Assembly (NCBI GenBank): GCA_038093515.1
Contig: JBBPSI010000043.1
Coordinates: 93,974 to 157,973 of the forward strand
Direction of reading: 5' to 3'
DNA from: Butyriboletus loyo
Taxonomy: Eukaryota > Basidiomycota > Agaricomycetes > Boletales > Boletaceae
Length of the DNA stretch: 64,000 nt
The notes under the pieces were generated by a model that ran no database searches, had not been told where the DNA came from, and was given only the letters and a program-made list of their open reading frames with translations. This document shows, one piece after another, positions 12,112 through 23,090 of this stretch (positions are counted from its first letter, which is position 1; every line of letters starts with the position of its first letter). Both the position numbers and the translations under genes were made by a program.

Positions 12112-13785
12112 ATGGGTGATTGGGCCGACAATCAAGATCTCTCTGTTACCCCGCCACGATATCTGCAAAGACAATGGAAGAGAAATAAGCATGTGAGTCG
12201 GTGCTTTATCGGTCGACGGGCGGATTGATCTAACAAGGTCGCATTGTCTAGCACCTTCCACCATGCGACTCGCTCCCGGTCCTGCGTCTCTGTCCAAATC
12301 GCCCATTATTTGTATGTGCTCAGTGTGGCTTTGCAAATGCGTGGATCCCCCTTTGTTTGTGGTGCGAGTGGACGTCGACTGAAGCAACAAAACAATTCGA
12401 GGCAAACCTGCCGAGGCCACGCCGACTGAGTGCACCTTCCGGGGCAGTGCCCACACCCAAGAAAATTAGACAACATTCCCTGAGGAGAATGTCTGCAAAC
12501 TCTACAGGTTCAAGTGCAGGCCCTCACACCCCTCAGAGCGAGCGAACGTTTTCTTCGATGTATTCCGGCAAAGGCGTGCCGGGAATTACGACAGTTTTGG
12601 AAGCCTTTCGCCGTGATGTGTGTCACGACGACCGACCGCTGGACCCACATAACGTTGAGGAGGCTGTGGACCACCACACGCGCGCTCTTTCTGTCGTGTC
12701 CACCGACTCCCACCACGTTCAGAAGGAAACGGTCGATGGTGGTGGCGTGCATCGAGTCGCCACAGCAACCTCGATAACGGTACGACCACGTCCGAGAATG
12801 GCAAATATACTAATATCTGCATTCTTCTCATGTTGTGTAGCCACCGCACCCGACTTCTTCCTTTCAGGACGTTGGACCTGGTCCCGATTCCGAAGATCGG
12901 GATCTGAAGAGAAACCCGACGCGTCACAGAAGGTTACTTCCAGCTCTTTTCGTCTGCCCTCCATCCATGCGCTTTCGCACCTCGCGCTGCTCACCCCCCA
13001 CGGTTGAACGTACAGGGCCAGAGAACGTCACGGCCACGCAAGCCATGGGCTCCGCCATATCCGTGATAATGGGAGCATCGAATACACCACGTAGCACAGG
13101 TTCGATGGATATGTCGGATGCCGGGCACATGCACTCGACGCCGTCTGCTTCATCATCACACTGTTCCCCTGAGCGTGGGCTGCGCAGGACCAAAAATATG
13201 ACGTTGCTCAAGCGTGGATCCTCCCTCTCACTTCGGTCTCGTTCTCCTTTACGGGAGAGCGTGGATAGATATCCAACGTCCAGAGTGGAGTCACGACAGT
13301 CACATGCTCTATCTCTAACGCCTTCTCATGATCATGACGCTCCCCCTGTTCGCTTGGGACACCCCAGTCGACCGTATTATTCCGCGATTCGCAAGGACAT
13401 GTCACGTCCAACTAGCCCTGTCTTCTCTTTAGCGGCTCCTCGCACCCCCTCGCCGATCTCGTCGCACGTCGATTACGTACCACGAGGGACGAAGTCGCTC
13501 GACTGCGGCGACCGGTCGGGTATTCAGTATGCAGGGGAATTGCGTCCCATGTCGATGGTCTTATCTGGCCAGGCCACATCATCGATCGCGAGTCATGGGT
13601 TTTCGCTTAGTGGGGAGATGGAGCTGCGGATGAACTTGGCGCGGTGGCGACGGGAGAACGCGCCAGACGAGCCAGGTGGCTATCACTTTCGAGAGAGAAG
13701 TCGGTCGCGGACGGGAATCAATATGAAGGGGAAGGTAAAGCAGCTTGGAAAGGGTTTGAAGGACTTCGTGCTTGGAAGATCGTGA
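12112..13785 (+). CDS. Zinc-ribbon protein with Ser/Arg-rich tail
   Basis: An uncharacterised protein of about 517 residues in three exons: 12112-12192, 12252-12779 and 12841-13785. All joins are in phase at GT...AG sites. Right after the first intron comes a cysteine-rich segment, CDSLP, then C49-x2-C52-x9-C62-x2-C65 within VCAQCGFANAWIPLCLWCEW, which fits a small zinc ribbon. The remainder is low complexity, rich in Ser, Thr, Pro and Arg with many SP/TP sites, and ends in a basic helix (KGKVKQLGKGLKDFVLG). The ATG at 12112 is the first one in frame with the zinc ribbon. The zinc ribbon is the only functional clue, and DNA, RNA or protein binding are all possible. Confidence 0.7.
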
Positions 13786-14385
13786 TTCGTGGCTGGCTGC
13801 GAGTTGGCGTAGACGCTTCGACGATCACCACGTGATTGGTTTTAATTGTCACATGACGTATACCCGTCCAATGTTCGTTTTCTCTTTCTTCTTTTTTTTT
13901 TTTCATTTACCAGTCGGATTGTCTGATCTGCAAGTCGAGTTTGACGGTGAGGAGAGTATTTAAGACGTGTGGGAGTTGCAATATCGGTCGTGTGAGCTTC
14001 GTGTCTGACTGAACGCTGAACGGCGACCTTGCCTCCGTGTCACGACGCCCATATCCGCCTGTATCAGGTGCACAGCCCGTGTCAACCACAGTAAACCCCG
14101 CTGTCCAGTGGCCCTAACTCTCTTCTCTCTTTGCTTGTGAACCTTGCTGATTCTTGCTTCATCTCTTTTTGTTCATGATTGGTCGAAAGGTTGTCGACCG
14201 AGTAGACGAACCTCTTCATGCGCCAGAACTCCCCAATAATTGCTACCTCCAACCACCACCCCTGCGAATCGATACCGGTCGGCGCCTGGGAGCGGGCACG
14301 GTTCTCAGCGTATGAGTTCACGCTCATTATTCAGACACGGGCACGGGCTGACACGTATCTGATATCGGCTGTTGGTTAGGAGCGC
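13786..14385. other. Intergenic region with poly-T tract
   Basis: About 600 bases separate two plus-strand genes. It contains a long pyrimidine run with 12 consecutive T (about 13889-13901), and a CT-rich stretch at 14115-14180 that may serve the downstream promoter. No coding frame with a recognisable motif is present. Confidence 0.4.
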
Positions 14386-16050
14386 ATGAACACGGCCGTA
14401 AATCACAACGATCCCGTCTCTACGCGAATATCTCCCCGTTCCGTCTTGTATGTTCTCTCCTATCAAAATCCGATTCACACTGAGCGTTCGGTCAGCACGC
14501 CGAACACCATTCTCACCTTCGGCATGCCTAATCTTACTACCCATTGCCCAGCGCGTGTCGAATCCCCATGCGGATCCGTCAGCGAGGCGAGTTCTCGCAG
14601 CAATCGCTACTCCGTCGCCGAACAAGCCCTTTCCAGCGCACTGAAGAACAGCGAAGGGGAACGTTCCCCTCTCGAACTCCAGATCAACGCCTTGCAACAA
14701 GCCACTGTGACACTGAGCACACGTGCCAAAGAGTCCCGGGAACGTGCTGCGAAGCTCAAACTATCTCTTACAGCAAGAGATACTGAGCCGAGCATCTTCG
14801 TCGCACTCCAGCAGGAACGCTGGAAGGAAGAAAAGCGGCAATTTGCGGTAGACGAGGAGCTGGAGGTGTTGACTCAGCACCTGACACGGTTGAGGGCGGA
14901 TCGGGGGCTGGACAAATGCCGGGATGAGAATCATGACTCTCCCCCTGCCCTCAACAACGAGGCAAAGCGGTGTGCCAATCTCGCCCACTTTTTTGATTAT
15001 TCTCCCACGAGGACATCATTCGACCTCAATTTTAAGTGTAGACTTGCTCTTGACCAGCCATTCCCACGTCGAATGTCAATGAGCGACGTTTCTCCCCTTC
15101 GCCTCCGGCCATCGTCTATTATCCCTCTGCGACGGCTCACGATAAAGCATGCGCGTTCTGCGTCTATGGCTGGTGAGGCATTCAATCCAACGAAGCGTCC
15201 TTGCAGGCCTCGCCCTGGTTATTCTCCTTCCGATGTGCCCTCGCTCACGAAGGGTACAGAAAATAGCGCCAAATTACATTCTGTCCCGGACCGTTCGGTA
15301 TCCCCACGCAGTTCTCGCTTAACTGCCGAAACACCCTCTGACGGTTCCGAAGGTCGTGTATCTACCCGACCTTCCACACCGCCACTATCTGTTGCGTCGG
15401 GAGGCTCATCATCATCGCAGAGCATGGGGGAAGACACTGGGGGAATTGCCACCATCATTAGCCACGTCACTTCTCGTACACGCTCTGAAATTCTCGCGGA
15501 CTTGGATCAGGATGCCGTCCACGTGCCAGATTACGCAGTGAATCTCCTCGGAGGACTTGACCTTATCCACGATGAATTCACTCTCCCAGATCGGGAGATG
15601 TTCATGAAGCCGAGGGAGATGAAACCTATCGAGGTCGCTCCCCCACCAGAACCAGCGGACGTTCCTCCTCCGTCCGAGGAGTCCGACACGGGCCCCTACA
15701 CCTCATTCGCCCTGTCACCGTTCACAGTCGAAGACTGGTCACACTCTTTGACCAACTCACCATCATCGCCTTCCACTCCCCGGATGCAGCGCCCTTCTCT
15801 ACAGCCACTGACGCCGGACTCGTCGTCGTTTTCCCGTTCGAGTACTCCCACTACTCCTCGGCCATCACAGAGCTCCAAAGGTCCTCGGGTTCGTCACTCA
15901 CTTCTCTTCTACATGCGGAAACATAGAGAGAATTCTGGGGAGCATAGCCCTGCTTCGTCATCTTTTCGTGTAGAGAGCTTGCCCGGGAACAGCCCCGTCG
16001 CAGGAAGCACAACACCTAAGAAGCGATTCTCGTTCTTTTCGCGCAAGTAG
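14386..16050 (+). CDS. Ser/Pro-rich protein with central coiled coil, unknown function
   Basis: An open frame of 554 codons with no intron needed, which is unusual in this window. Residues about 60-170 are rich in Glu, Lys, Gln and Leu with heptad-like spacing (NALQQATVTLSTRAKESRER and following), so a coiled coil is likely. The C-terminal half is Ser/Thr/Pro-rich with many SP and TP dipeptides, the pattern of a heavily phosphorylated disordered protein. It ends in a basic-aromatic tail, KKRFSFFSRK. The ATG at 14386 is the first in frame; a later Met near codon 47 is also possible. Length and codon periodicity support a real gene. I do not recognise a family. Confidence 0.65.
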   Translation: MNTAVNHNDPVSTRISPRSVLYVLSYQNPIHTERSVSTPNTILTFGMPNLTTHCPARVESPCGSVSEASSRSNRYSVAEQALSSALKNSEGERSPLELQINALQQATVTLSTRAKESRERAAKLKLSLTARDTEPSIFVALQQERWKEEKRQFAVDEELEVLTQHLTRLRADRGLDKCRDENHDSPPALNNEAKRCANLAHFFDYSPTRTSFDLNFKCRLALDQPFPRRMSMSDVSPLRLRPSSIIPLRRLTIKHARSASMAGEAFNPTKRPCRPRPGYSPSDVPSLTKGTENSAKLHSVPDRSVSPRSSRLTAETPSDGSEGRVSTRPSTPPLSVASGGSSSSQSMGEDTGGIATIISHVTSRTRSEILADLDQDAVHVPDYAVNLLGGLDLIHDEFTLPDREMFMKPREMKPIEVAPPPEPADVPPPSEESDTGPYTSFALSPFTVEDWSHSLTNSPSSPSTPRMQRPSLQPLTPDSSSFSRSSTPTTPRPSQSSKGPRVRHSLLFYMRKHRENSGEHSPASSSFRVESLPGNSPVAGSTTPKKRFSFFSRK

Positions 16051-16233
16051 AGACCGACTATGCATTTCACACGTATCCATGACACCACCCACGATTTACT
16101 ACTACTATTATCTAGCATGAGATCTATTGGACGTAGTATATACATCTTCCGTAGTCGTGTATACCTACGCTTACATTGACATTTGGGTTCGGCTCCCCGG
16201 GTAATAAAATAGAATGTTGCAATTGGTGCTTTG

Positions 16234-16240
16234 AAAAAAA
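16234..16240 (-). terminator. RNA polymerase III terminator of the tRNA
   Basis: On the minus strand a run of seven T lies 3 nt past the discriminator base of the tRNA. This is the usual Pol III stop signal. Confidence 0.75.
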
Positions 16241-16243
16241 GAA

Positions 16244-16330
16244 TGAACCCGACCCGGATTGAACGGATGACCTTATGGAATTACTCAGCACGAGCTGGAA
16301 TCATACGCGCTACCACTGCGCCACGGGTTC
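16244..16330 (-). tRNA. tRNA-Trp (CCA) with intron of about 15 nt
   Basis: Read on the minus strand, the 7-bp acceptor stem GAACCCG/CGGGTTC (16324-16330 with 16245-16251) is perfect. The D arm has a GCGC/GCGC stem, and the T arm is ATCCG-TTCAATC-CGGGT. The anticodon loop reads TTCCAG with CCA at positions 34-36, indicating tryptophan. Total length is 87 nt against 72 for a mature tRNA of this shape, so an intron of about 15 nt sits after position 37, the canonical place. The anticodon stem has one likely A-C mismatch at its last pair. The discriminator base is A, and TTCTTTTTTT follows immediately, a good RNA polymerase III terminator. Confidence 0.88.
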
Positions 16331-16548
16331 CTTGGCTAAGTTGTTCATTAATTCACCATTCATACTCAAGGTCGGATCTTCTGCCATTGCAGTGGTCTCC
16401 AGAGTTGGGTGAAAGACAACAACGACTTGTTTTTGCCTTCAGTGTGTCTTTGATCTACTTTTCGTCCTAAATTCTCACCAATCAGAGGTTCGGAAGAGTC
16501 TTTGCGGAGACGGTACTTTCCTGTCCTTCGGGCACTGTAGTCTTTAGG

Positions 16549-17556
16549 ATGCCCAAGACAAAACAAACGGCGCGTAAAACCACCGGGAAGCACTTGGGAT
16601 TCGGTGAGTCTGATTTCGCTGAACACCCCTCTGGGCATCAAGCAATTTACGATATCGCCTTGCGTGACTGGACGACTAGTATCTGCTCTGAGTGTGATTC
16701 GTCCAGCTCCAGCGGCATCTCAGCCAAAATCCAGGTCTAAACGTACGCAACGTTGTCCAACAGCTGCCGGCTGCGGTACGTCAACGCCCAAGTCGCACCC
16801 GTGTGTCACACCCATGCTCGTCCATTCGAGTGGTTCACATCCTAAACCGCCACCCGCAAAGTCCATTCTGAAACGCCCCCGCAATTCCGTGTCTTTCCAG
16901 CTAGGTATGCACGGTTGCGTCGTTTTCTCCTGATATCATCGACCGTCGGATTGTTAGAATCCAGCGATCCAGCCTTGATTTCCCCAGCTACGAACCTTCC
17001 GCCTACTAGCCTCGATGTTCCTCTGTCGACTGGTGATTCATCTGCCAATGGAATGGTCCTCACATCAAGAACGTTGATAGGACGACGACCGGCACTCGAA
17101 GGCCTCGACGTGAGTACGACGCGTATCTTATCCTTGACGCCAGCCTGAAAGCGCAATCGACCGTCCGGATTCTAGAAGCTCATCTCTATCTGCACTGAAT
17201 TTGCAACGTGGCTAGAAAGTCAGAAATGCGTGCACGACGGGACGCTCCTTCGCGCCATCGAACGCGATGACAGCCATTTCCTTTGCTTGGCCAAAGCGAC
17301 CGTCATGTTCGACAATGCGCTGCGCAGCCACTATGTACCTCCTACCGTCAACGGCGTCGTCAATCCACTCGTTGAACATGCACAAACGCTGCGTGCCTTT
17401 GCTGAACTCTTGAGATCCAAGATTTCGGAGGGTCGCCTGAGCGAGGAGTTGGAGACGGCCGTCCTTCGGGACGGAATGCCCTTCTTTGGACTTGCGATAA
17501 GTTGCTTGGAGTTCGATCAAGCTATTCGAGGTTCGGAGTCGGGGAAAGTGGCGTAG
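16549..17556 (+). CDS. Unknown protein with histone H3-tail mimic and PP1-docking motifs
   Basis: Four exons (16549-16603, 16680-16904, 16958-17109, 17176-17556) join in phase to give 270 residues. The N-terminus reads MPKTKQTARKTTGK, matching the H3 tail around K4 and K9 (ARTKQTARKSTGGK) almost residue for residue. Nothing after residue 15 resembles a histone fold, so this is not a histone gene. Residues 35-43 are basic and NLS-like. Residues 80-83 are SILK and 86-91 are RNSVSF, the paired SILK and RVxF-like motifs that dock protein phosphatase 1 in regulators such as KNL1 or inhibitor-2. The last 127 residues look helical (LLRAIERDDSHFLCLAKATV and onward) and match no family I know. A chromatin-linked PP1 scaffold is a reasonable inference, not a demonstrated function. 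The tRNA-Trp lies about 220 bp upstream on the other strand. Confidence 0.7.
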
Positions 17557-17700
17557 GCAGATGGTTCTGGATCGACCTTGGCTCTCCATGCTGCCGGCTA
17601 CCTTTTCATACCCTCCCTACTCTTGGATATCTCTGATAAGGGACCTTGCTATCGGGAAACATGTACTTATTGGTACAAGGTAATCTAAGCTGAATTTTGT

Positions 17701-19236
17701 TCAGTCGTTGTAGCCATGTGCCCTCGATGCCCCCTTTTTCACTTGAGGCGGTTCGATGCCTTGTTGTTTCCAGATCTCAATTTGACGGTCTTTCGCGACC
17801 TTGCCAGTGCGTCTCTCATAGTCCTCGACAGATTCGGGTCGCTCCCCGTGAGGAGTTGCCCTCAAGGCGTGACGCCTTTGGGGCCAGAAATCAAACGTTG
17901 CGGAATGTGTCACAATCTACTTTTTCGTGAGATCGCAGCCACCCATATACGTGTCAGGCACTTACTCTGTTGTCCCAGAACGCGATTGAATTGGGTTCCC
18001 AACGGAAGCGCACCTGGGAGTCCACGTTGGTACTGATCTGCTGGAACAGGAAGCTCAAGATGGTGTCCGACTCGGCTTTGGGAATGCCGACGATGCGACG
18101 TGTGAAACCAGGGTTGACGTAGATGCTCTTCCAGCCGGTGACGGGGTGAACGCGGACGACAGGGTGGATTGTCTCGACGGGTTTGCGACGAACGTGGAGT
18201 CCGGCAGCGCGGGAACCGTCGGCCTGAGCCACCGCGCTATGGAGGGCTGTAAGACCTTCCAAGTAGGTTTGCATCCCAGGGCCAAGGGACGAGTAGATGG
18301 CGTACCTGTGCACGGGAACGTCCGTCAGTCGATCTGTATCGTTCATCTTGCCAATCGTCAACCTACCCCGAACTCCACAGGGTGTCACCCCCATATTCCG
18401 GACCGGTGATGACTTTGAGAGACGTCGTGCTCGGGGGTTGGATCTCGTACGTCACATCGCTGTGCCAGAGTTCCGATTTCGAGAAGGCCGTTGAGTCCGG
18501 ACGCCGTGCGGCATCATTGTATACGACTATTGTTGGGCGTCAGCCTCGCTATGTTGGATCACGCTCATGTTCGTGACCGACCGTGAACTTCCTCGAGTCC
18601 GGGTTCCTTGGGGACTGGGGTTGTCGCGTGTTTGTGGAGAGGACCAAAATACCTCGCGAGCTCAAGTTGTTCGCGAATGTTCAATTCTTGGTCTCTAAAG
18701 ACTGCTCGCAGGGGTCAGTGCAGCCGAGGATAGGTATAAGCATTCTACGGACATACGACCCCTCTTTCAGCGACTAGGAGGGAACTGCCGAAACACCGTC
18801 AGTCCGGTATCTGTGGAATATTGTACGGGATGGACGGACAGCTCATCTTTCTGGGCTGGGGTGAGCTGTCTCAGATCGATTCCTGTGATCTCAGTTCCGA
18901 TAGCTGGTGTAAGGTGCTGAATTTTCTTCGCAGCGCTGAACAGGACTTTCTTCTCTGGATCAGCAAAGTGGCCTCGGTCTGTGACGTCGACCTCCTCGAG
19001 GGGTTCCCAACTGATGACGGGGAAGTGTGGCTGCAGTACGCCTTTGTGATTGCTTTTCGACTGGTCGCGATGTCACTCACCTTGTAAGCAGCGTACTCGT
19101 AGGTGTTGTCGTCGGCAGACTCCGCAGTGGGAGAGTAGAAAGGGTTGAAGGGCTGAGCCTCGTTGGACTGTTTCTTGAGCTCTGCGATGCGGTCGGCCTG
19201 CCTGTTGCCATTCTCGTTCGTAGCCACAGGAGCCAT
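17701..19236 (-). CDS. TauD/TfdA-type Fe(II)/2-oxoglutarate dioxygenase (JLP1-like)
   Basis: Probably oxidises sulfonates such as taurine, or a related substrate, releasing sulfite with consumption of 2-oxoglutarate and O2 in the cytosol. The product starts MAPVATNENGNRQADRIAEL at 19236. Visible family features in order are HLTPAIGTEITGIDLRQL, the metal ligands H-x-D in LWHSDVTYE, PEYGGDTLW, HPVVRVHPVTGWKSIYVN, and the distal His in THSATFDFWP followed by RHALRATPHGERP, whose Arg should bind 2-oxoglutarate. At least five short introns interrupt it. No catalytic residue is missing. Specificity within the TauD family cannot be read from the sequence; herbicide- or alkylsulfatase-type activities are alternatives. 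It is followed at about 440 bp on the same strand by a cytochrome b5-domain gene, with no sign that the two are linked in function. Confidence 0.88.
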
Positions 19237-19679
19237 GGTTATACGATCTCGTTGAGGATCGAAAGAGGGGGGCTCTTTGCGACACTTTTCCACTCTAATC
19301 GCGACGTTTTATACGCCGGGAAAGCTTCTATCTGTCCAAGTCTTGCGACAACCGAGGGGGAAATGGCGTCACCCATGTGAGCCGGATTGTTCCTGCTTTC
19401 GCCATTCTAGGACCACTGCAAATGAAAGACTCGCACATTGAAGGTGGCGTTCATTTGATACGGAATGACGAACTGGCAAAGTCCAAGTATGGTGGGGCCG
19501 GTAGAATGATTAAGCCAGGTAACTAACAAGCGCACAACAGGTGACATTGGTGTGAGAGAACGCCTGCATCGTGTTAGGGATTCGTTCGGATTACGTTCAG
19601 AGTATGTTAGTTACCGGACGGTATGAAAACAAGGTCTAATGCGAGTCAGTGAGTACGAGTTTGAGATATAGCTCCATCA

Positions 19680-20526
19680 TCATGATGCGTATGATTCCGA
19701 GACGAGAAATCCGACGAGACACGCATCTAGCATAAAATCCACGTTCACCCACGCGTGCGTCAGTGCTAAAACCATGTCGGAATCAAAGATCAGAACTTTC
19801 GATCAGCGTAGACACTATCGACGTGGGGCTCACAGAATAACTTTGTTCCATCCCTGCCTGCTACCCGCATCAGTTCCTTCTCACCGCCTGGGTGATATGG
19901 GAAATATGGCGTGATGTTGTACACCTTCCCGTTGATAGCCGTCCAAGCGTCTTCCTTCTTGTTGTGCGTCTTGAGCACGGACGGTGGAACGCGGAGTAGC
20001 GTCTCCACACCCTATTTTTTTTTTGGTTTTGTCAGGAATGGCTGTCGCTGCGGAGCCCGAGGGCGCGAAAGCGGCGTACTCTCAGGTCTCTTCCCGACGA
20101 TTTCAGGCTCGCCCAGTCCAACGGCCCACACCCGGGTGCGAGCGCTACCTTTCTCGAAGGCTTCTTGGGCCGTTCCGTAGTGGCCATTGGCGCAAGTAAG
20201 GACGACGGTGCGATCTGGGGTTTCGCTTGTAGGACGCCAGGCTGTCGACTGGCCAAGCCAGGGAGAGGCGGTGGGGGCATCAACGCATCGTCGTTCAGTA
20301 GCATTGGAATCTGAGATGCGCTTGGGATGGACAATGACGGAGCTGCACGCTGGGCACTGTTCAGGGCTGGGAATGCAGGAGGGACATCGTCTTCGCCTGC
20401 TGTGCTCGACCCGTCGTCGTCCTCGTCGTCGTGCTCTTCTGAGAATGACCCTGGAACAGTAGTTTGGGTCGACACAGGCGGAGGTGCTGCAGCGTCTGGT
20501 GAAGCCCAATTCCATAGAAAAGACAT
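19680..20526 (-). CDS. Cytochrome b5-like heme-binding domain protein
   Basis: Three exons; the start is MSFLWNWASPDA at 20526 and the stop is at 19680-19682. The first half is disordered, acidic and Pro-rich (residues about 10-110). It leads into GCGPLDWASLKSSGRDLRG and then the b5 fold with TAINGKVYNITPYFPYHPGG and LTHAWVN, carrying the two axial heme histidines (YHPGG and THAWV). The last exon (19765-19680) was placed by the join KLF-S-LTHAWVN and gives a short hydrophobic tail ending SESYAS. This matches a fungal family of stand-alone b5-domain proteins of unknown partner. No N-terminal signal or strong membrane anchor is obvious. An intron near 20010-20032 contains a run of A residues before its acceptor. 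Confidence 0.88.
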
Positions 20527-20636
20527 TGCTTCCACTCGGATTGAATGATGGAGATAGTTATATGTTACAGGTAGATGAATTCTCAAGACTCATGACATGG
20601 GATCCCATGCACAGCACCACCCTCGCGACGGCCAAG

Positions 20637-22376
20637 CTATAGCAGTTGTGCGTCCTCCACTCTTTCCTCGCTAATCTCTTTGTCCAAAGATCGTGCAATC
20701 GTATCCCCGTTAGCAGCTTGCCTCAATTCTGCCACAGGTATCGATCTCCGTCCACCCAGGAAGATGCGGCCACCTGGCGCATCCTCCAGCGCTCTCACTA
20801 CCACGTCCTTTTCAAACAAGAACCGGATATCCTCCAACGCATACCCCTTCGTCTCCGGTAAACAAAAGTATACCCATGCCGACATGAGCATGCAACACAT
20901 GCCAAACACCAAAAATGTCCCGTACGTGATCTCCTCGAGCATGTTGGGCGTCACGCGTGCGATCGTGAACGTGAACAGCCAGTTCACTCCGATGGCAAGT
21001 GACATGGCAGCCCCCCGCACGTGGTTGGGCGCAACTTCTCCAGCGACAACCCACGGGTTGGGTCCGAACCCGATGCAGTAGAAGATGGCATAAAGATAGA
21101 CAGCAACGATCGAGACATAACTTGCAGAAACAATCGTTGTCTGAGGGTGAATTGCGCTGTATCCTCCAATCCAAAGCATCGTGAATCCTTGGCCCAACCC
21201 ACCAATGAGGAGGCACATTTTCCTTCCCAACCCTTCTACCGCAAAGATGACAGTAGTCGTGACGGCGACCACTTTGACGACACCATAAACGCCAGTAGCG
21301 AAGAGCCCGGAATTGGTACCGGTGATACCCAATGCTGCGAATATTTGCGGGCTAAAGTAGTTGATTGCGTTTGTACCAGTCCATTGCTGACACAGCATGA
21401 TGAGTGAGGGGATGGAAGACCGCAGAGCCGTCGCCCTGGACTCGCCCATCATGCGGAACTGCTTCCAGATCGACGTTCTCTGTTTTCCAGCAAGATCTGC
21501 TTTGATCTCCGCAAGGGTAGTTACAACGGCCTCGTCATCGACAGATCTTCGTGTTGCGTATGCTAGACTCTTCGCTGCTTCGTCGTAGCGCTGTTGTTCG
21601 ACCAACCATCGTGGCGATTCTGGTTGGGGGAGCATGAAGAGCATGAAAAAGAGCCCAGGAATTACTTGGATTGCGAATGGCATCCGCCATTGCATTTGTC
21701 CGGATGGGACATTGAGGGATGAGCCGTAGTTTACCCAGACTTGTAAAGTCACCGTTAGTCAAGGCACGCGGATTACATAAATCAGCAAGCCAGTGCTCAC
21801 AGCTAAGCATCATGCCAAAATTATTCAAGACCTGTATGAGACCGGTACAACGGCCGCGGATCGCTTTCGGCGTACACTCTGACACATACGAAGGAATCAG
21901 AGCGGAGGACATGCCCACACCGAAACCGCCTAGGAACCGGCCGAAGTAGAGGACCCGTAATGCCACTGCTTGGCTGCTCCCGATTCCAGAGATCGTCTGT
22001 ATGATGCTTCCGATGATGTATATCAATCCGGAGATAATCAGTGGTTTCTTGCGCCCGAAGCGACCGGAAATATATCCTGTAGAAATTGCCCCAAAGCTGA
22101 CAAACCAATGAGGTCTTCTTACAGAGAGAAGAAGAAGGAGAAGATTCACAAGCAGCCTGCTTGAAGAACTGAGACGATATTGCCGTTTAGATTGGCCTGC
22201 GCGCTAGCAGACATCTGCTTGATTCCAAAGTATTCCTGAAATGAGGCAAGGGACAATATGCCCCCAATCAACCCCATATCCCAGCCGTAGAAAACGGAGC
22301 CCATAGATGCAGACAGCGCAAGCACATAGGCATTGCGGTTGCGAGATAGACTGACAAGCTCTGCCTGGTAACCCAT
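20637..22376 (-). CDS. MFS sugar/quinate-type transporter
   Basis: A plasma-membrane sugar-porter family protein importing a hexose, quinate or similar polyol by proton symport. Three exons with short introns near 22085-22150 and 21730-21800. Signature motifs include GRFGRKK after TM2, GRFLGGFGVGMSSALIPSYVSE, PESPRWLVEQQRYDEA at the start of the central loop, CQQWTGTNAINYFSPQIFA in TM7, and FCLPETKGYALEDI after TM12. Twelve hydrophobic segments are expected, and the full length is present. I place the start at MGYQAELVSLSR (22376) because it precedes TM1 directly. The frame stays open upstream to about 22535, and that Pro-rich extension is probably 5' UTR. The C-terminal tail is charged and cytosolic. 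Substrate cannot be deduced. Confidence 0.9.
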
Positions 22377-23090
22377 AGGAGCTCGAGGTGAACAAGGCAA
22401 ATGGAGAGCCGTGGGCTGTGGGCTGCGGTCCCAGTTATCCAGTAGTGTGGCGAATATTTCAGGGTTGGGGTCGGGATGAGAAATTCCCGCCGAGAGGTAG
22501 TCACCTGGACCTTGGTTCGCAGGCCCATCGTGCACATGCTCCGCTTACAACATCAGCGGGTGTTCAGCGGGGCACCGTACCACCTCCCACAGGCCATGAT
22601 CAATGGCGAGCCTATGGAAAAAGGCGAAAAACATGACGACAGCTGGTCTGGTTGCCAGACCGTCTAACTTGGGCAAGCCGTTGATAGCGTCACATCGGAG
22701 TTCAAGATGGTCTGGTCACCAAGATAGCTAGAAGTAGCCTTAAACCTTGAGATCAGGAGACAGTTGGCAATCCGTGACTTCGTGGCATTCCGCCTGGCAT
22801 GCCAGTGGCTCTTCAAACGCTGCTTGCAACAATGAGTATCGGAAAGGCGGTGGTTTGCGTCAAGGAAGTCACATGCACACTTGGCAGCCACAGCGACGAT
22901 CGTGGCTGTAATTTTCTGAAAGCCGCATCTGATTTCGAGGGTATCAGCGGTGATCTTGGTACCGAAAGCGTAATAAAATACAAGATTGGTCACACTACAA
23001 TATATAAGATTGGAAAGCATGAAAAGGAACGTTTTGATAGCGGGAACAGAATGTAGATGGATCCAAGTCCCAGTCAATCCAAAGTGCTGC
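22377..23090. other. Intergenic region, no gene seen
   Basis: Spacer between the transporter promoter and the 3' end of the M48 peptidase gene. Open frames on both strands are short, overlap, and show no motif. It includes the possible 5' leader of the transporter (22377-22535). Confidence 0.45.

Noticed and set aside
16549..16740. A histone H3 gene or pseudogene
   Set aside because: Only the first 13-14 residues match H3. No alpha-N helix or histone fold follows in any frame, and the gene has its own intact downstream exons.
19680..22376. A metabolic gene cluster of dioxygenase, b5 protein, transporter and peptidase
   Set aside because: All four lie on one strand, but their predicted roles do not form a pathway and each has its own spacer. 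Common strand alone is weak evidence in a fungus.
22377..22535. N-terminal extension of the sugar transporter (start at 22535)
   Set aside because: The extension is Pro-rich and not seen in this transporter family, where the first helix follows closely after the start. It is kept only as possible 5' UTR.
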